The notes beneath the pieces are model-generated. The model searched no databases. It was not told the origin of the DNA and saw only the letters and a program-made list of their open reading frames with translations. The position numbers and the translations under genes were made by a program. From Papio anubis (Eukaryota; Chordata; Mammalia; Primates; Cercopithecidae), in the NCBI RefSeq assembly GCF_008728515.1, contig NC_044995.1:38279542-38343541 (forward strand): a stretch of 64,000 nt of DNA, written 5' to 3'. Shown piece by piece: positions 1 through 9,100 of the stretch (its first letter is position 1; the number at the start of each line of letters is the position of its first letter).

Positions 1-161
1 GATCTCCTTGCCGGTCTCCAGACGGAGGTCACATGAGGAGCTGGGGGCAGCCACGTAGAAGGGAATGCCGTGGTGCTTGGCGACAATGGCCAGCTGGTAG
101 GTGCCCACCTTGTTGGCTGTGTCACCGTTGGCAACCACGCGGTCAGCTCCCACGACCACGG
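1..161 (-). CDS. MRI1: MRI1 coding exon 5 (partial, runs off window)
   Basis: Encodes residues 242-295 ([25 protein letters not shown]...LRLETGKEI), including active-site Asp248 in the GADR motif. Acceptor CCCCAG. No donor is reached before position 1, so the exon continues outside the window. Confidence 0.95.
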
Positions 162-3100
162 CTGGGGAGGGGGTGCATGAGAAGTTGGGGGTCATTACCT
201 GGCCCCATGCCCCAGAGCCCCGCCCCCAGGCCTTACCCCCCAGGACTTACTGTCTGCTTACCTGACACGCCCCTATGGGCCATGGCAGCAGCCACCATGC
301 TGTCGGCGATAAGGGTGGCAGGGATCTGCTCATAGACCAGCTCAAAGGCCGTCAGCCGGGCTCCCTGGTTGTAGGGCCGGGTCTCTGTGCAGAAGGCATG
401 CTCCAGGCGGCCCAGGCTGTGCAGTGAGCGGATCACACCTGCGGGGGCCCCGCACACCAGGAGAGGGCCCCGGGGAGGGGCAAACAGACAAGGTGGTTCC
501 ATTGGTTAGGGGTGCAGGCTCCTAGACTAGGCGTGGATTGCCCAAGGCTTACCGAGCACAGTCCCACCCAGGGGCCTTCGCAGTGGCAGTTCTCTCTGCC
601 TGGTATGCTCTTCCCAATGCTCACATACCTCTGTTTCACGTCTGTTTAAAGGACACCTTCTCGGTGAAGCGTTCTCTGATCTCTCGGTTTTGCATAGCAA
701 TCCCCACACTTCCAGCGTCCTGCTCTCTGTCCTTAGCATTTATCACTTTTTTTTTTTTTTTGAGATGGAGTCTCACTTTGTCACCCGGGCTGGAGTGCAG
801 TGGCACAATCTCTGCTCACTGCAAGCTCTGCCTCCCGGGTTCATACCATTCTCCTGCCTCAGCCTCCCGAGTAGCTGGGACTACAGGCGCCCGCCACCAC
901 GCTGAGCTAATTTTTTGCATTTTTAGTAGAGACGGGGTTTCACCACGTTAGCCAGGATGGTCTTGGTCTCCTGACCTCGTGATCCACCCACCTCGGCCTC
1001 CCAAAGTGCTGGGATTACAGGCGTGAGTCACCACACCCGGCCCCAGCATTTATCACCTTCTAACACCTCATGTGTACAGGCAGTCCCCCTTTTCTGTGGG
1101 TTCTCCATCCATGGACTCAACTACGTGGACTGAAAATATTTGAAAAGAATCGCTGGAACCCAGGAAGCAGAGGTTTCAGTGAGCCGAGGTCGTGCCATGG
1201 CACTCCAGCCTGGGTGATAGAGCAAGACTCTGTCTCCAAAATAAATAACTAAATAAAAAGCAATCCTCCCATCTCAGCCCCCTCCCGAATAGCTGGGACC
1301 ACAGGTGCATACCACTACACCAGCTCATTTTAGTATTTTTTGTAGAGATGGGGTTTTGCCATGATGCCCAGGCTGGTTTTGAACCCCTGAGCTCAAGTGA
1401 TCCGCCTGCCTTGGCCTCCCAAAGTGTTGGCATTACAGGCTTAAAAATAGAGACGGGGTCTTGCTATGTTGCCAAGGCTGGTCTAGAACTTCTGAGTTTA
1501 AGCAATCCTCCCACCCCAGCCTCCCCATTACAGGCCTGCACCGCCACTACACCTAGCCAATAACAACAATATACATAGTATTTACATGGTACTAGCTATG
1601 ATATGCAATCTAGAGATGTTTTAAAATATAGGGGTGGGCTGGGCGTGGTGACTCATGCCTGTCATCCCAGCACTTTGGGAGGCTGAGGCTGGCGGATTAC
1701 CTAAGGTCAGAAGTTCAAGACCAGCCTAGCCAACGTGGTGAAACCCCGTCCCTACTAAAAATATAAAAATTAGCTGGGTGTAGTGGCTCACGCCTGTAAT
1801 CCCAGACACTCAGGAGGCTGAGGCATGAGAATCTCTTGAACCTGGGAGGCGGAGGTTGTAGTGAGCTGAGATCATGCCACTGCACCAGCCTGGGCGACAG
1901 AGCAAGACTGTCTAAAAAAAAACCAAAACCAAACAAACGAACAAAAAATATATATATATGAATGTGCACAGGTTATGCAAATATGATGGCATTTTATATT
2001 ATGGACTCGCGCATCCATGGATTTTGGTATCTGTGGGAGGTCCTGGAACCAGTCCCCCACGGATATTGAAGGACAACTGTATTTATCTTGCCTGTTGACT
2101 GTTCCTGCTGCTTGCCTGGGACCCCTGAAAGCAGAGGTTTTGTCTGTTTTGTTCACTGCTGCGTCCCCGCAAATGGAAGTGTCTGAGGACAGCAGGTGCT
2201 TACTAAATGCTGTGTGAGTGAATGAATCAAAGGCAGAGGTCTTGCCATCAAGGCCTCGGTTCCCAGGGATGAAGGTGGGACTCAGGCAGGTAGGGAAATT
2301 TCCTGGGGGATTTAGGGTAATGTGGAATCTGCTGCCTTGGCCCCCTACAGCCCACTCCCCCTGTCTCCTGGTCACAGCTACCTGACCTTTCTCTGCTCAC
2401 TCCCTTCTCCCCAGTTCCTCTTGGACTCCACGTCCTGCCCTGGCTCTAGGCATATGGCTCAGTAAGCGCCCATCGAATGACTGCTCTAGGATGGGCAGTT
2501 GGCCCTAGTGGACCCCTGAGATACTTTTCTAGTACAGGAGGCTCTTTTCCTCCTGATTTGAACCCTAACAGCCCCCTGCCAGCTCATGGAACCTGAAGAT
2601 GAAGGAGGGCAGAGCTGAAGAACAGAGATAGATAGGTCCTGATGCTACTGGTTGAGCCCCTTGATCTAGCCATACCTGAAGCCAACCCTATAAGTGTTTC
2701 TGTACTAGAACTAACACCTTCACATTTTTTTGTGGAGAAAGTGGTTGGGGTTTGGGATTCTTTCTCTTGTATCCAAAAAAGGTCCTAGAAGGCCCTCCCC
2801 TACCCCCTTAGGAGGCCCTCTCACCTAGGGCTGTACCATAGCCAGCGGTGGCCAGAGCACCGGTGTTACAGTGGGTCAGCACAGTCACCTTGCCACCGCT
2901 GGGGGCCACCCGCTCCAGGAGGTGGCGGGCTCCCAGGTCCCCAATGCTTCGGTTGTCTCTGAGGTCTTTCTCCAGCATGTCCTCGGCGCAGCGGATCACT
3001 CTGGGGCCGACAAGGAGTTTTAAGCACCAGCCACCAGGCCCCGGGGCCCAGGCCAACCCCTCCTCTCTGCCCAGCGCTGCTGTCCTGGAGCCCTCCTGCT

Positions 3101-4261
3101 CAAAGCCTCTCATTGCCGTGGGGCCTGGACCCTTCCGCCACGGCCACCGAAGTGTCACTCCATTCATTCATCCAAACACATGTTTACCGAGCAGTTCCAG
3201 TGTGACTCGGCAGTAAACACGACAAAAAAATCTCTGCCCCTATGGAGTTGACACTGGGGTGAGGGAACCAGTTGATGAATAATAAAATGAAGGAAAAGAC
3301 GGTGGAATTACGCAGAGAGCAGTGGCTGCAGAGAGCAGTGGGTGAGCTGGATCATATAGGATGGTGGAGGAGGGCGCTATGGATACCTGGCCTGCACCAA
3401 TGGCACGTGCGAAGGCTGTAAGGCAGGATTGAGCTTGGTGGGGTAAAGTGACATTGCAGGGAGGGGCTGGAGCAGAAGGGAAGTGGGGGGAAAAAGATGG
3501 CAGGAAGGGGACCAGAACAGGAAAAAAAGTTCCTCAAAAGCAGAAATCAAGAGGACAAGGTGACACCAGAAAGGGCGTCCAAGGGCAGATAAGGGGTTGG
3601 GTGTATTCAGGGGAGGCACGATTAAGGAGTTGGGTTTCCGGGCCAGGCTGCCCAGGCCAGACTCCGGGCCCCATCTTTGGGGCCCTGGACAAGGGACTTA
3701 AGGGCGCCGTGCCTCAGTTTCCCCATCTGTATAATGGGTCACTGTACTTAAAAAGAGTCAATATGATTCCTGCTCAGCACAGTGCCTGGTACCAGATCCC
3801 CGTACCTCTCCCGGACCGCCTCCTCCGTAGCGCCCTCCCGCTCGGCCTCCCGGGCTGCAGCGTCAGCCAGGTCGCGGGCGGCGCGGGCCATGTTGACAGC
3901 GGTGGGCCGGGCGGTGACGAGGAAGCTCAGCTTGTCGCGCACGAAGGCCACGAGTGCGGCGAGTCCTGGACCCCCGGCGCCCGCCTGCAGCTCCACGGCG
4001 AGACTGAGACAGCCCACCAGGGCTATGGCCGGGGCGCCCCGCACCTGCGGGGAGGGATTCGGGCGTCGGAGGCTGCAGGCGCTGGCGCATTCCCACCTCC
4101 AGCCCCGCCGCCCCGCCGTCCCGCCGCACCTTCATGGCGCGGATGGCTTCCCAGGCCTGGCGCACCGAGCCCACCGCCTCGTAGCGGCTCTGCTGGGGCA
4201 GCAGCAGCTGGTCTAGGATCTGCAGGGAGCCCCGCGAGTAGCGGATCGCCTCCAGGGTCAT
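1..4261 (-). CDS. MRI1: MRI1, methylthioribose-1-phosphate isomerase (5' part, exons 1-5; cut at window edge)
   Basis: The enzyme converts 5-methylthioribose-1-phosphate to 5-methylthioribulose-1-phosphate in methionine salvage (MtnA/eIF2B-alpha-like superfamily); the human protein has about 369 residues. Visible coding exons join(4261..4130, 4044..3806, 3000..2825, 438..262, 161..1) on the minus strand encode 295 residues in one frame with GT-AG introns. Start [13 protein letters not shown] matches the human N-terminus as I know it. The catalytic Cys168 lies in [15 protein letters not shown] (exon 3) and the active-site Asp248 in [13 protein letters not shown] (exon 5), the family's signature residues; the product is expected in cytosol and nucleus. 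The substrate-binding RGAPAIA segment opens exon 2. Roughly 74 C-terminal residues lie outside the window. The gene is head to tail with CCDC130. No frame damage is visible, so the copy looks functional. Identification is very secure. Confidence 0.97.
262..438 (-). CDS. MRI1: MRI1 coding exon 4
   Basis: Encodes residues 183-241 plus one base ([33 protein letters not shown]...MAHRGVS). It contains the family motifs [17 protein letters not shown] and the DSMVAAAM segment. Acceptor CCGCAG, donor GTAAGC; 177 nt. Confidence 0.96.
747..1043 (-). repeat. Alu
   Basis: Complete antisense Alu flanked by the target-site duplication AGCATTTATCAC (735-746 and about 1046-1057). Confidence 0.93.
1147..1258 (+). 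repeat. Alu 3' fragment
   Basis: Sense right-arm end with '...ctccagcctgggtgatagag' and an A-rich tail. Confidence 0.8.
1259..1555 (-). repeat. Alu fragments, antisense, rearranged
   Basis: 1259-1440 is one antisense piece. 1441-1555 is a second, starting 'agagacggggtcttgctatg'. They probably belong to one old disrupted copy. Confidence 0.7.
1632..1945 (+). repeat. Alu
   Basis: Sense Alu from 'gggctgggcgtggtgactca' to the tail 'aaaaaaaaccaaaaccaaac'. Confidence 0.9.
2226..2820. other. MRI1 intron 3, non-repetitive
   Basis: I see no gene, RNA or recognisable repeat here. It is intronic sequence between the L2 remnant and exon 3. Confidence 0.5.
2825..3000 (-). CDS. MRI1: MRI1 coding exon 3 (catalytic Cys)
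   Basis: Encodes the last base of Arg124, residues 125-182 and the first base of Gly183 ([20 protein letters not shown]...[17 protein letters not shown]). Cys168 is the catalytic cysteine by family comparison. Acceptor CCCCAG, donor GTGAGA; 176 nt fits the flanking phases exactly. Confidence 0.96.
3150..3420. repeat. L2-like fragment in MRI1 intron 2
   Basis: The L2-type segment is recognisable from 'cattcattcatccaaacaca' through 'ctctgcccctatggagttga'. The rest of the intron (3420-3800) shows nothing recognisable. Confidence 0.5.
3806..4044 (-). CDS. MRI1: MRI1 coding exon 2
   Basis: Encodes residues 45-123 plus two bases of Arg124 ([11 protein letters not shown]...EEAVRE-R). The acceptor is CCGCAG and the donor GTACGG; 239 nt, ending in phase 2. 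It contains the conserved RGAPAIA motif and an Ala/Arg-rich helix ([20 protein letters not shown]). Intron 1 is only 85 bp. Confidence 0.96.
4130..4261 (-). CDS. MRI1: MRI1 coding exon 1
   Basis: Encodes residues 1-44 (MTLEAIRY...AIRAMK). The ATG is at 4261-4259. The donor after the AAG codon is GTGCGG, phase 0. The exon sits in CpG-rich sequence. Confidence 0.95.
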
Positions 4262-4480
4262 GGTGCAGCAACCAAGCCCAGCACAACTCACTGGGAGTAA
4301 GAGTTCTGCGCACACTTGAGGGGGCGGGACCATGGACGGAGCCGCCCCCGGAAAAAGGGACATGCGCATGCGCATCCAACCCGACCCGCAGGTTCGCAGG
4401 ACTCGCGGTCCACGTGGCCGAACTCACTGCACGTCTCCCGCCAAACCCGGACGGAGTGTGCCGCCTCCTCGAAACCACAA
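4262..4480 (-). promoter_or_regulatory. MRI1: MRI1 5' UTR and CpG-rich promoter with NRF-1 site
   Basis: The sequence upstream of the MRI1 ATG is GC-rich with many CpGs, continuous with the CpG-rich exons 1-2 (from about 3780). A perfect NRF-1 palindrome, TGCGCATGCGCA, lies at 4363-4374, about 100 bp upstream of the ATG. A GC-box-like ggggcggg is at 4320-4327. No TATA box is evident. The exact transcription start is not determinable here. Confidence 0.75.
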
Positions 4481-4727
4481 AAGTGGCAGCATTTATGGGA
4501 CGCCTACTGGATACCAGGCCCTGTGTTTAGCATCCTGCAGTCTAGAGTTAGGGGTGTATCCCCAGTGGCAAGGTAACATCAAGTGTTCAAACGAAAGAAT
4601 TTGTTAAATGATCTTCCTTCTCCAAGGTTGAGGGGGAGGCAGTGGGGGGTCGTGTGCCCCTTGATGGAAGCACGGCTGTTTCTGGGCCATTTTCTGCTCG
4701 GTTTCATTCAAAAGTAACATGCAGGAT

Positions 4728-5028
4728 GGGCGCTGAGGCTCACGCCTGGAATCCCAGCACTTTGGGAGGCCGAGTCTGGCGGATCACTTGAGGTCAGGAG
4801 TTCGAAACCAGCCTGGCCAACATGGCGAAACGCCGTCTCTACTAAAAATACAAAAAATTAGCCAGGCGTGGTGGCAGGCACCCGTAGTCCCAGCTACTTG
4901 GGAGGCTGAGGCCGAAGAATCACTTGAACCCAGGAGGCAGAGGTTGCAGTGAGCCGAGATTGCGCCACTGCACTCCAGCCCGGGTGACAGCGAGACTCAG
5001 TCTCAAAAACAAAACAAACAAAAATACC
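4728..5028 (+). repeat. Alu
   Basis: Sense Alu between MRI1 and CCDC130. Flanked by AAAAGTAACATGC / AAAAGTAACAGGC. Confidence 0.92.
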
Positions 5029-5119
5029 CCCAAAAGTAACAGGCATGGGGGGCTTTTCCATGGGCCACCCCTGGGCTGGGGATAATAAAAAGCTCATACC
5101 TGTGGGCTCCAGCCCCCAC

Positions 5120-5335
5120 TGCATGTGGCACAGATCCTGGGTACCCCGTGTGCCTTGTCCCTGGCCTTGTGTGTGTGGTTCCTGGCCCCCTTTTCACCCT
5201 TCACACTCGGCCCATGCCACCTCCTCCAGGAAGTCTGTCCTGATTCCTGGCCAACCTGAACCACCACCTTGAGACTCTTGTCACTCTGGGAGGGGACCAC
5301 GTCCATGGTCACAGCTATGACCCTATACTAGAATT
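5120..5335 (+). repeat. L2-like fragment
   Basis: Contains the L2-type stretch 'ccacctcctccaggaagtct'. It lies in the intergenic gap just downstream of CCDC130. Confidence 0.55.
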
Positions 5336-5409
5336 TGCTGATGAGAGGCCCGTCAAGCGTGGTCAACTTGGGGCTTGTGGGGGGAAGCCCCAGGGCCCAG
5401 CTAACAACC

Positions 5410-5641
5410 CAAGACAGGGAAGAAGAGACAGGTCTTTAATGTACGGAGTCTCACAAGGCACAAACACCCTCACCAAGACCAAATAAATAACTCCACGGTT
5501 GCAGGAAGGCGAGGTCTGGGGAGGGGGTGGCATCTGAACTCTCCCACGGCTGGTGGGCGAGCGGGGATCTGCAGTCTGTGAGGGGCCTCCTGGGTGTGTC
5601 CGGGCCTCTGGAGCGGGGCCAGTCCTCAGGATGGGGACTGC
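5410..5641 (-). terminator. CCDC130: CCDC130 3' UTR and poly(A) signal
   Basis: An ATTAAA signal on the minus strand lies at 5440-5435, about 200 nt past the stop codon, so cleavage is expected near 5410-5425. The UTR also contains the AU-rich 'gttatttattt' at about 5480-5490. Confidence 0.8.
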
Positions 5642-6126
5642 TCACTCACTCTCCGAGTCAGAGTAGTCCGCCACGAGGGAGGAGCCGAGGCTGCAGGGGT
5701 GCCGCGTGTCTGCGGGGTCGGGGTCAGCTGCCTCCTGGGAGGAGCCTGCTAGTGACAGGGGCTTGTCCTGATGGCTCCCTTCCTGTCCCCTCGGCCTGCT
5801 GCACTTGGGGGTCTCAGCTGTTTCTGGAGGACAGTCTCCGGGGGACATGGGCCGGTCCTGGGCAGCCTCCTCTGGGACCCGCGGTTCCCCAGACTTGCGG
5901 GTGTCAGCCGCATACTGGGGACTCTCCGGGACATCCCGAGACCTCCGCCGCACGATGCCCAGGTCCCCCACGGTGATGGGGGAGGTGGCAAGCGCGGTTC
6001 TGCGGCTCTGGGCCAGCTTCTTCAGGACGCCGCTGACCTTGCTGCTGGAGGCGGATCCGGGGGTGGAGGGGAACCAGGAGCGGCTGATGATCTCGGTTCG
6101 CTTCAGTCTCTGCTTGTCCTCGTAGG
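5642..6126 (-). CDS. CCDC130: CCDC130 last coding exon
   Basis: Encodes residues 238-398 (SYEDKQRLKRTEIISRSWFPS...DYSDSESE, stop TGA ending at 5642). It includes KVSGVLKKLAQSRR followed by a disordered Pro/Ser/Glu tail. Acceptor CTCCAG. Confidence 0.96.
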
Positions 6127-9100
6127 CTGGAGGAGAGGAGAGGACATTTCAGGGGCGGCAGAGGAGGGGGTCCAGAACTGCCCTACAGTAGACTAGAGTC
6201 CACTCAAGGCTGAGGACCCCCCCCCATCTCCAAGCAACTCTGAGCCTCCCCGCCCGCTTTTCCCCATGGCTTTCTACGCACAGTCCAGGGTGTGGAACTT
6301 CAGCAGGGCCGCCAGCCTGCGGTCATCTTCCGTCTCGGGCACCAGCGGGATGGTCAGGCTCGCCTTGGCCTGCAAGGCCTGATCTCGCTCCTCCTCCTCC
6401 TGGATGGCTTTTTTCTTTTCCTGTGTGGAGGGCCAAGAACACCAGAGACAGGGGGTGTGTGTCAAAGCCCTGTCTCTTCTGTGTGCTAGGGGGCACTGCT
6501 GCAACTCTCGGGGTCTCAATTTACTCTTCTTTTTTGAGAAAGAGTCTCATTCTGTCACCCAGGCTGGAGCGCAGTGGCACAATCATAGCTCACTGCAACC
6601 TCCAACTCCTGGGCTCAAGCGATTCTCTCATCTCAGCCTCCCAAGTATCCAGTACTACAGGTGTGCACCACCATGCCCAGCTACTTAAAAAATGTATTTT
6701 TGTAGAGGCTGGGCCTGGTAGCTCATGTCTGTAATCCCAGCACTTTGGGAGGCCAAGGCGAGTGGATCCCTTGAGGCCAGTAGATTGAGACCAGCCTGGC
6801 CATCATGGCGAAACCCTGTCTCTATTAAAAATACAAAAATTAGCCAGGCATGGTGGCATGTGCCTGGGGTCCCAGCTACTCAGGAGGCTGAGGCATGAGA
6901 ATCACTTCAATCTGGGAGGTGGAGGTTGCGGTGGGCTGAGATCGTGTCACTGCATTCCAGCCTGGGCGCAAGCGGGAGACAGTCTCAAAAAAAAAAAATA
7001 ATTTTTTTTTTTGTAGAGATGGGGTCTCACTATGTTGCCCAGGCTGGTCTCCAACTCATGGCCTCAAACAATCCTCCCACCTGAGCCTCCCAAAACACTG
7101 GGATAACGGGTGTGAGCCACCGCGTACAGCCTCATCCCACAAATATTTCTGGGATACCCACCTTGTGCTAGGCTTTGTTCTAGACACTGGGGATGCAGCG
7201 GCAGGCAGGGAAAAACCCTTGCCCTCGTGGAGCTGGCCTCTAGTGGTGAGACAGTGATAAGGAGAAAAAAAAAATGCAGGACAGGTGGGTAGGGGATGGG
7301 CTGGGAGGTTCCATTTAAAATGTGGCGGCCAGGTCGGGTGCAGTGGCTCACGCCTGTAACCGCAGCACTTTGGGAGGTTGAGGCGAGTGGATCACATGAG
7401 GCCAGGAATTAGAGACCAGCCTGGCCAACATGGTGAAACTCAGTCTCTACTAAAAATACAAATATTAGCCAGGCATGGTGGTGGGCACCTGTAATCCCAG
7501 CTACTCGGGAGGCTGAGGCAGGAGAATCGCTTGAACCCAGGAGGCGGAGGTTGCAGTGAGCCGAGATTGCATCATTGCACTCCAGCCTGGACAGTGAGAG
7601 TGAAACTCAGTCTCAAAAAAAAAAAAAAAAAAAAAAAAAGGCCTGGCGCAGTGGCTCACGCCTGTAATCTCAGCACTTTGGGAGGCTGAGGCGGACGGAT
7701 CAAAAGGTCAGGAGATCAAGACCACGGTGAAACCCTGTCTCTACTAACAATACAAAAAATTAGCCGGGCGAGGTGGCGGGCGCCTGTAGTCCCAGCTACT
7801 CGGGAGGCTGAGGCAGAAGAATGCCGTGAACCTGGGAGGAGGAGTTTGCAGTGAGCCGAGATCACGCCACTGCACTCCAGCCTGGGTGACAGAGGGAGAC
7901 TCCATCTCAAACAAACGAACAAAAAAGACAGGGCATGATCACCATGTAGCCGACAGGGAAACTGAGGCTCAGAGGGTCCAGTGGCCTGCTCACAGCTAGG
8001 ATGTGGTGCAGTGAGGGCTGGACCTGGGCCCTGGCCCACCAAGCATCTTCTCTGACCCTGGGCTGGAGCCCCCCTCACCCGGAACCTTCTCCGCAGCATG
8101 CTGTTGAGGGCGAAGTCGTCCTTCCAGGCGCTCTGGGCCTCCTGGATGTGGCTCAGGGTGGGCAGTGCCTTCTTGAGCGTGCTCCGGTCAGCCTCGCCAT
8201 GCTCCAGCCGGAACATGGCGTCCGTCTCCAGCTTCTGCTTCTTCTCATGCTCTGCAACGACCAGAGCTTGGCTGGGCTTTGGGGACCCCAGCGCAGACTC
8301 AGGGCCAGGGACCCCAGGCAGTTAAGTGGGTGGCGCTCACCTGTGGTCAGCACCTGCTCATTGTCCGCCATGTCCCAGCGCTCCTCCTTGCGCTGGGCGC
8401 CACTCACGATCACGTAGTCGCAGTTGGCGGGGTCCGTCTGCATCTCGATGTAGTTGACACAGAGGTGGCATTTCATCCGGAACCTGGGAGGAAGCGGTGG
8501 GCAGGAGTCAGGAGGCTATGGCTGTGCCCCAGGACAGCCCTGTCACCTCTGCCTGCTTCTTTCCACCCAATGGTGTCATTTGACAAAAATTCACTGAGCA
8601 CCCACTGTGTGCTGTGTAGAACCATGGGCAAAGGCACACCTCGGCACCCAGAACAGACCTCTGTCAGTGAGGCTGCAGTTGGCTTCTTCATTTGTTCATT
8701 CAGCTGTTTGTTCATTCATTCATTGACTCATCCATTGTTTTGGTTCATTTATTCATTAATTCATTTGTTCATTCAGCTGTTTGTTCCATTCATCATTCAC
8801 CCATCTTTTGGTTCATTTATTCATTAATTCATTTGTTCATTCTAGCTGTTTGTTCTATCTATCTATTCACCCATCTTTTGTTCCATTTTATTCATTACCT
8901 ATGTGTTCATTCAGCTGTTTGTTCATTCATTCATTCACTCATCCTTTTTTGGTTCATTTATTCATTAATTCATTTGTTCATGCAGCTGTTTGTTCATTCA
9001 TTCACTCATCCTTTTTTAGTTCATTTATTCATTAATTCATTTGTTCATTCAGCTGTTTGTTCATTCATTCACTCATCCGTTTTTTGGTTCCTTTATTCAT

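Larger units (their letters stand above)
1075..2081. mobile_element. MER2-like Tigger DNA transposon fragment, split by Alus
   Basis: The ends match the MER2/Tigger terminal sequence ('tctgtgggttctccatcc...' and '...ggatattgaaggacaactgt'). An internal piece is at 1556-1630 ('tctagagatgttttaaaatat'). Alu insertions occupy the gaps. Confidence 0.7.
545..2225 (+). repeat. L2 fragment, split by younger insertions (MRI1 intron 3)
   Basis: 545-746 resembles the L2 segment 'ctgcctggtatgctcttccc', and 2081-2225 resembles the L2 end 'gttttgtctgttttgttcactgctg...'. The two are separated by an Alu and a MER2 element. Confidence 0.6.

Noticed and set aside
3448..4530. 360-codon open frame on the plus strand over MRI1
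   Set aside because: Antisense shadow of GC-rich MRI1 exons 1-2, where stops are rare; no protein family resemblance, while the minus strand has matching exons.
5527..6196. Plus-strand open frames over the CCDC130 last exon
   Set aside because: Antisense to a confirmed coding exon of high GC content.
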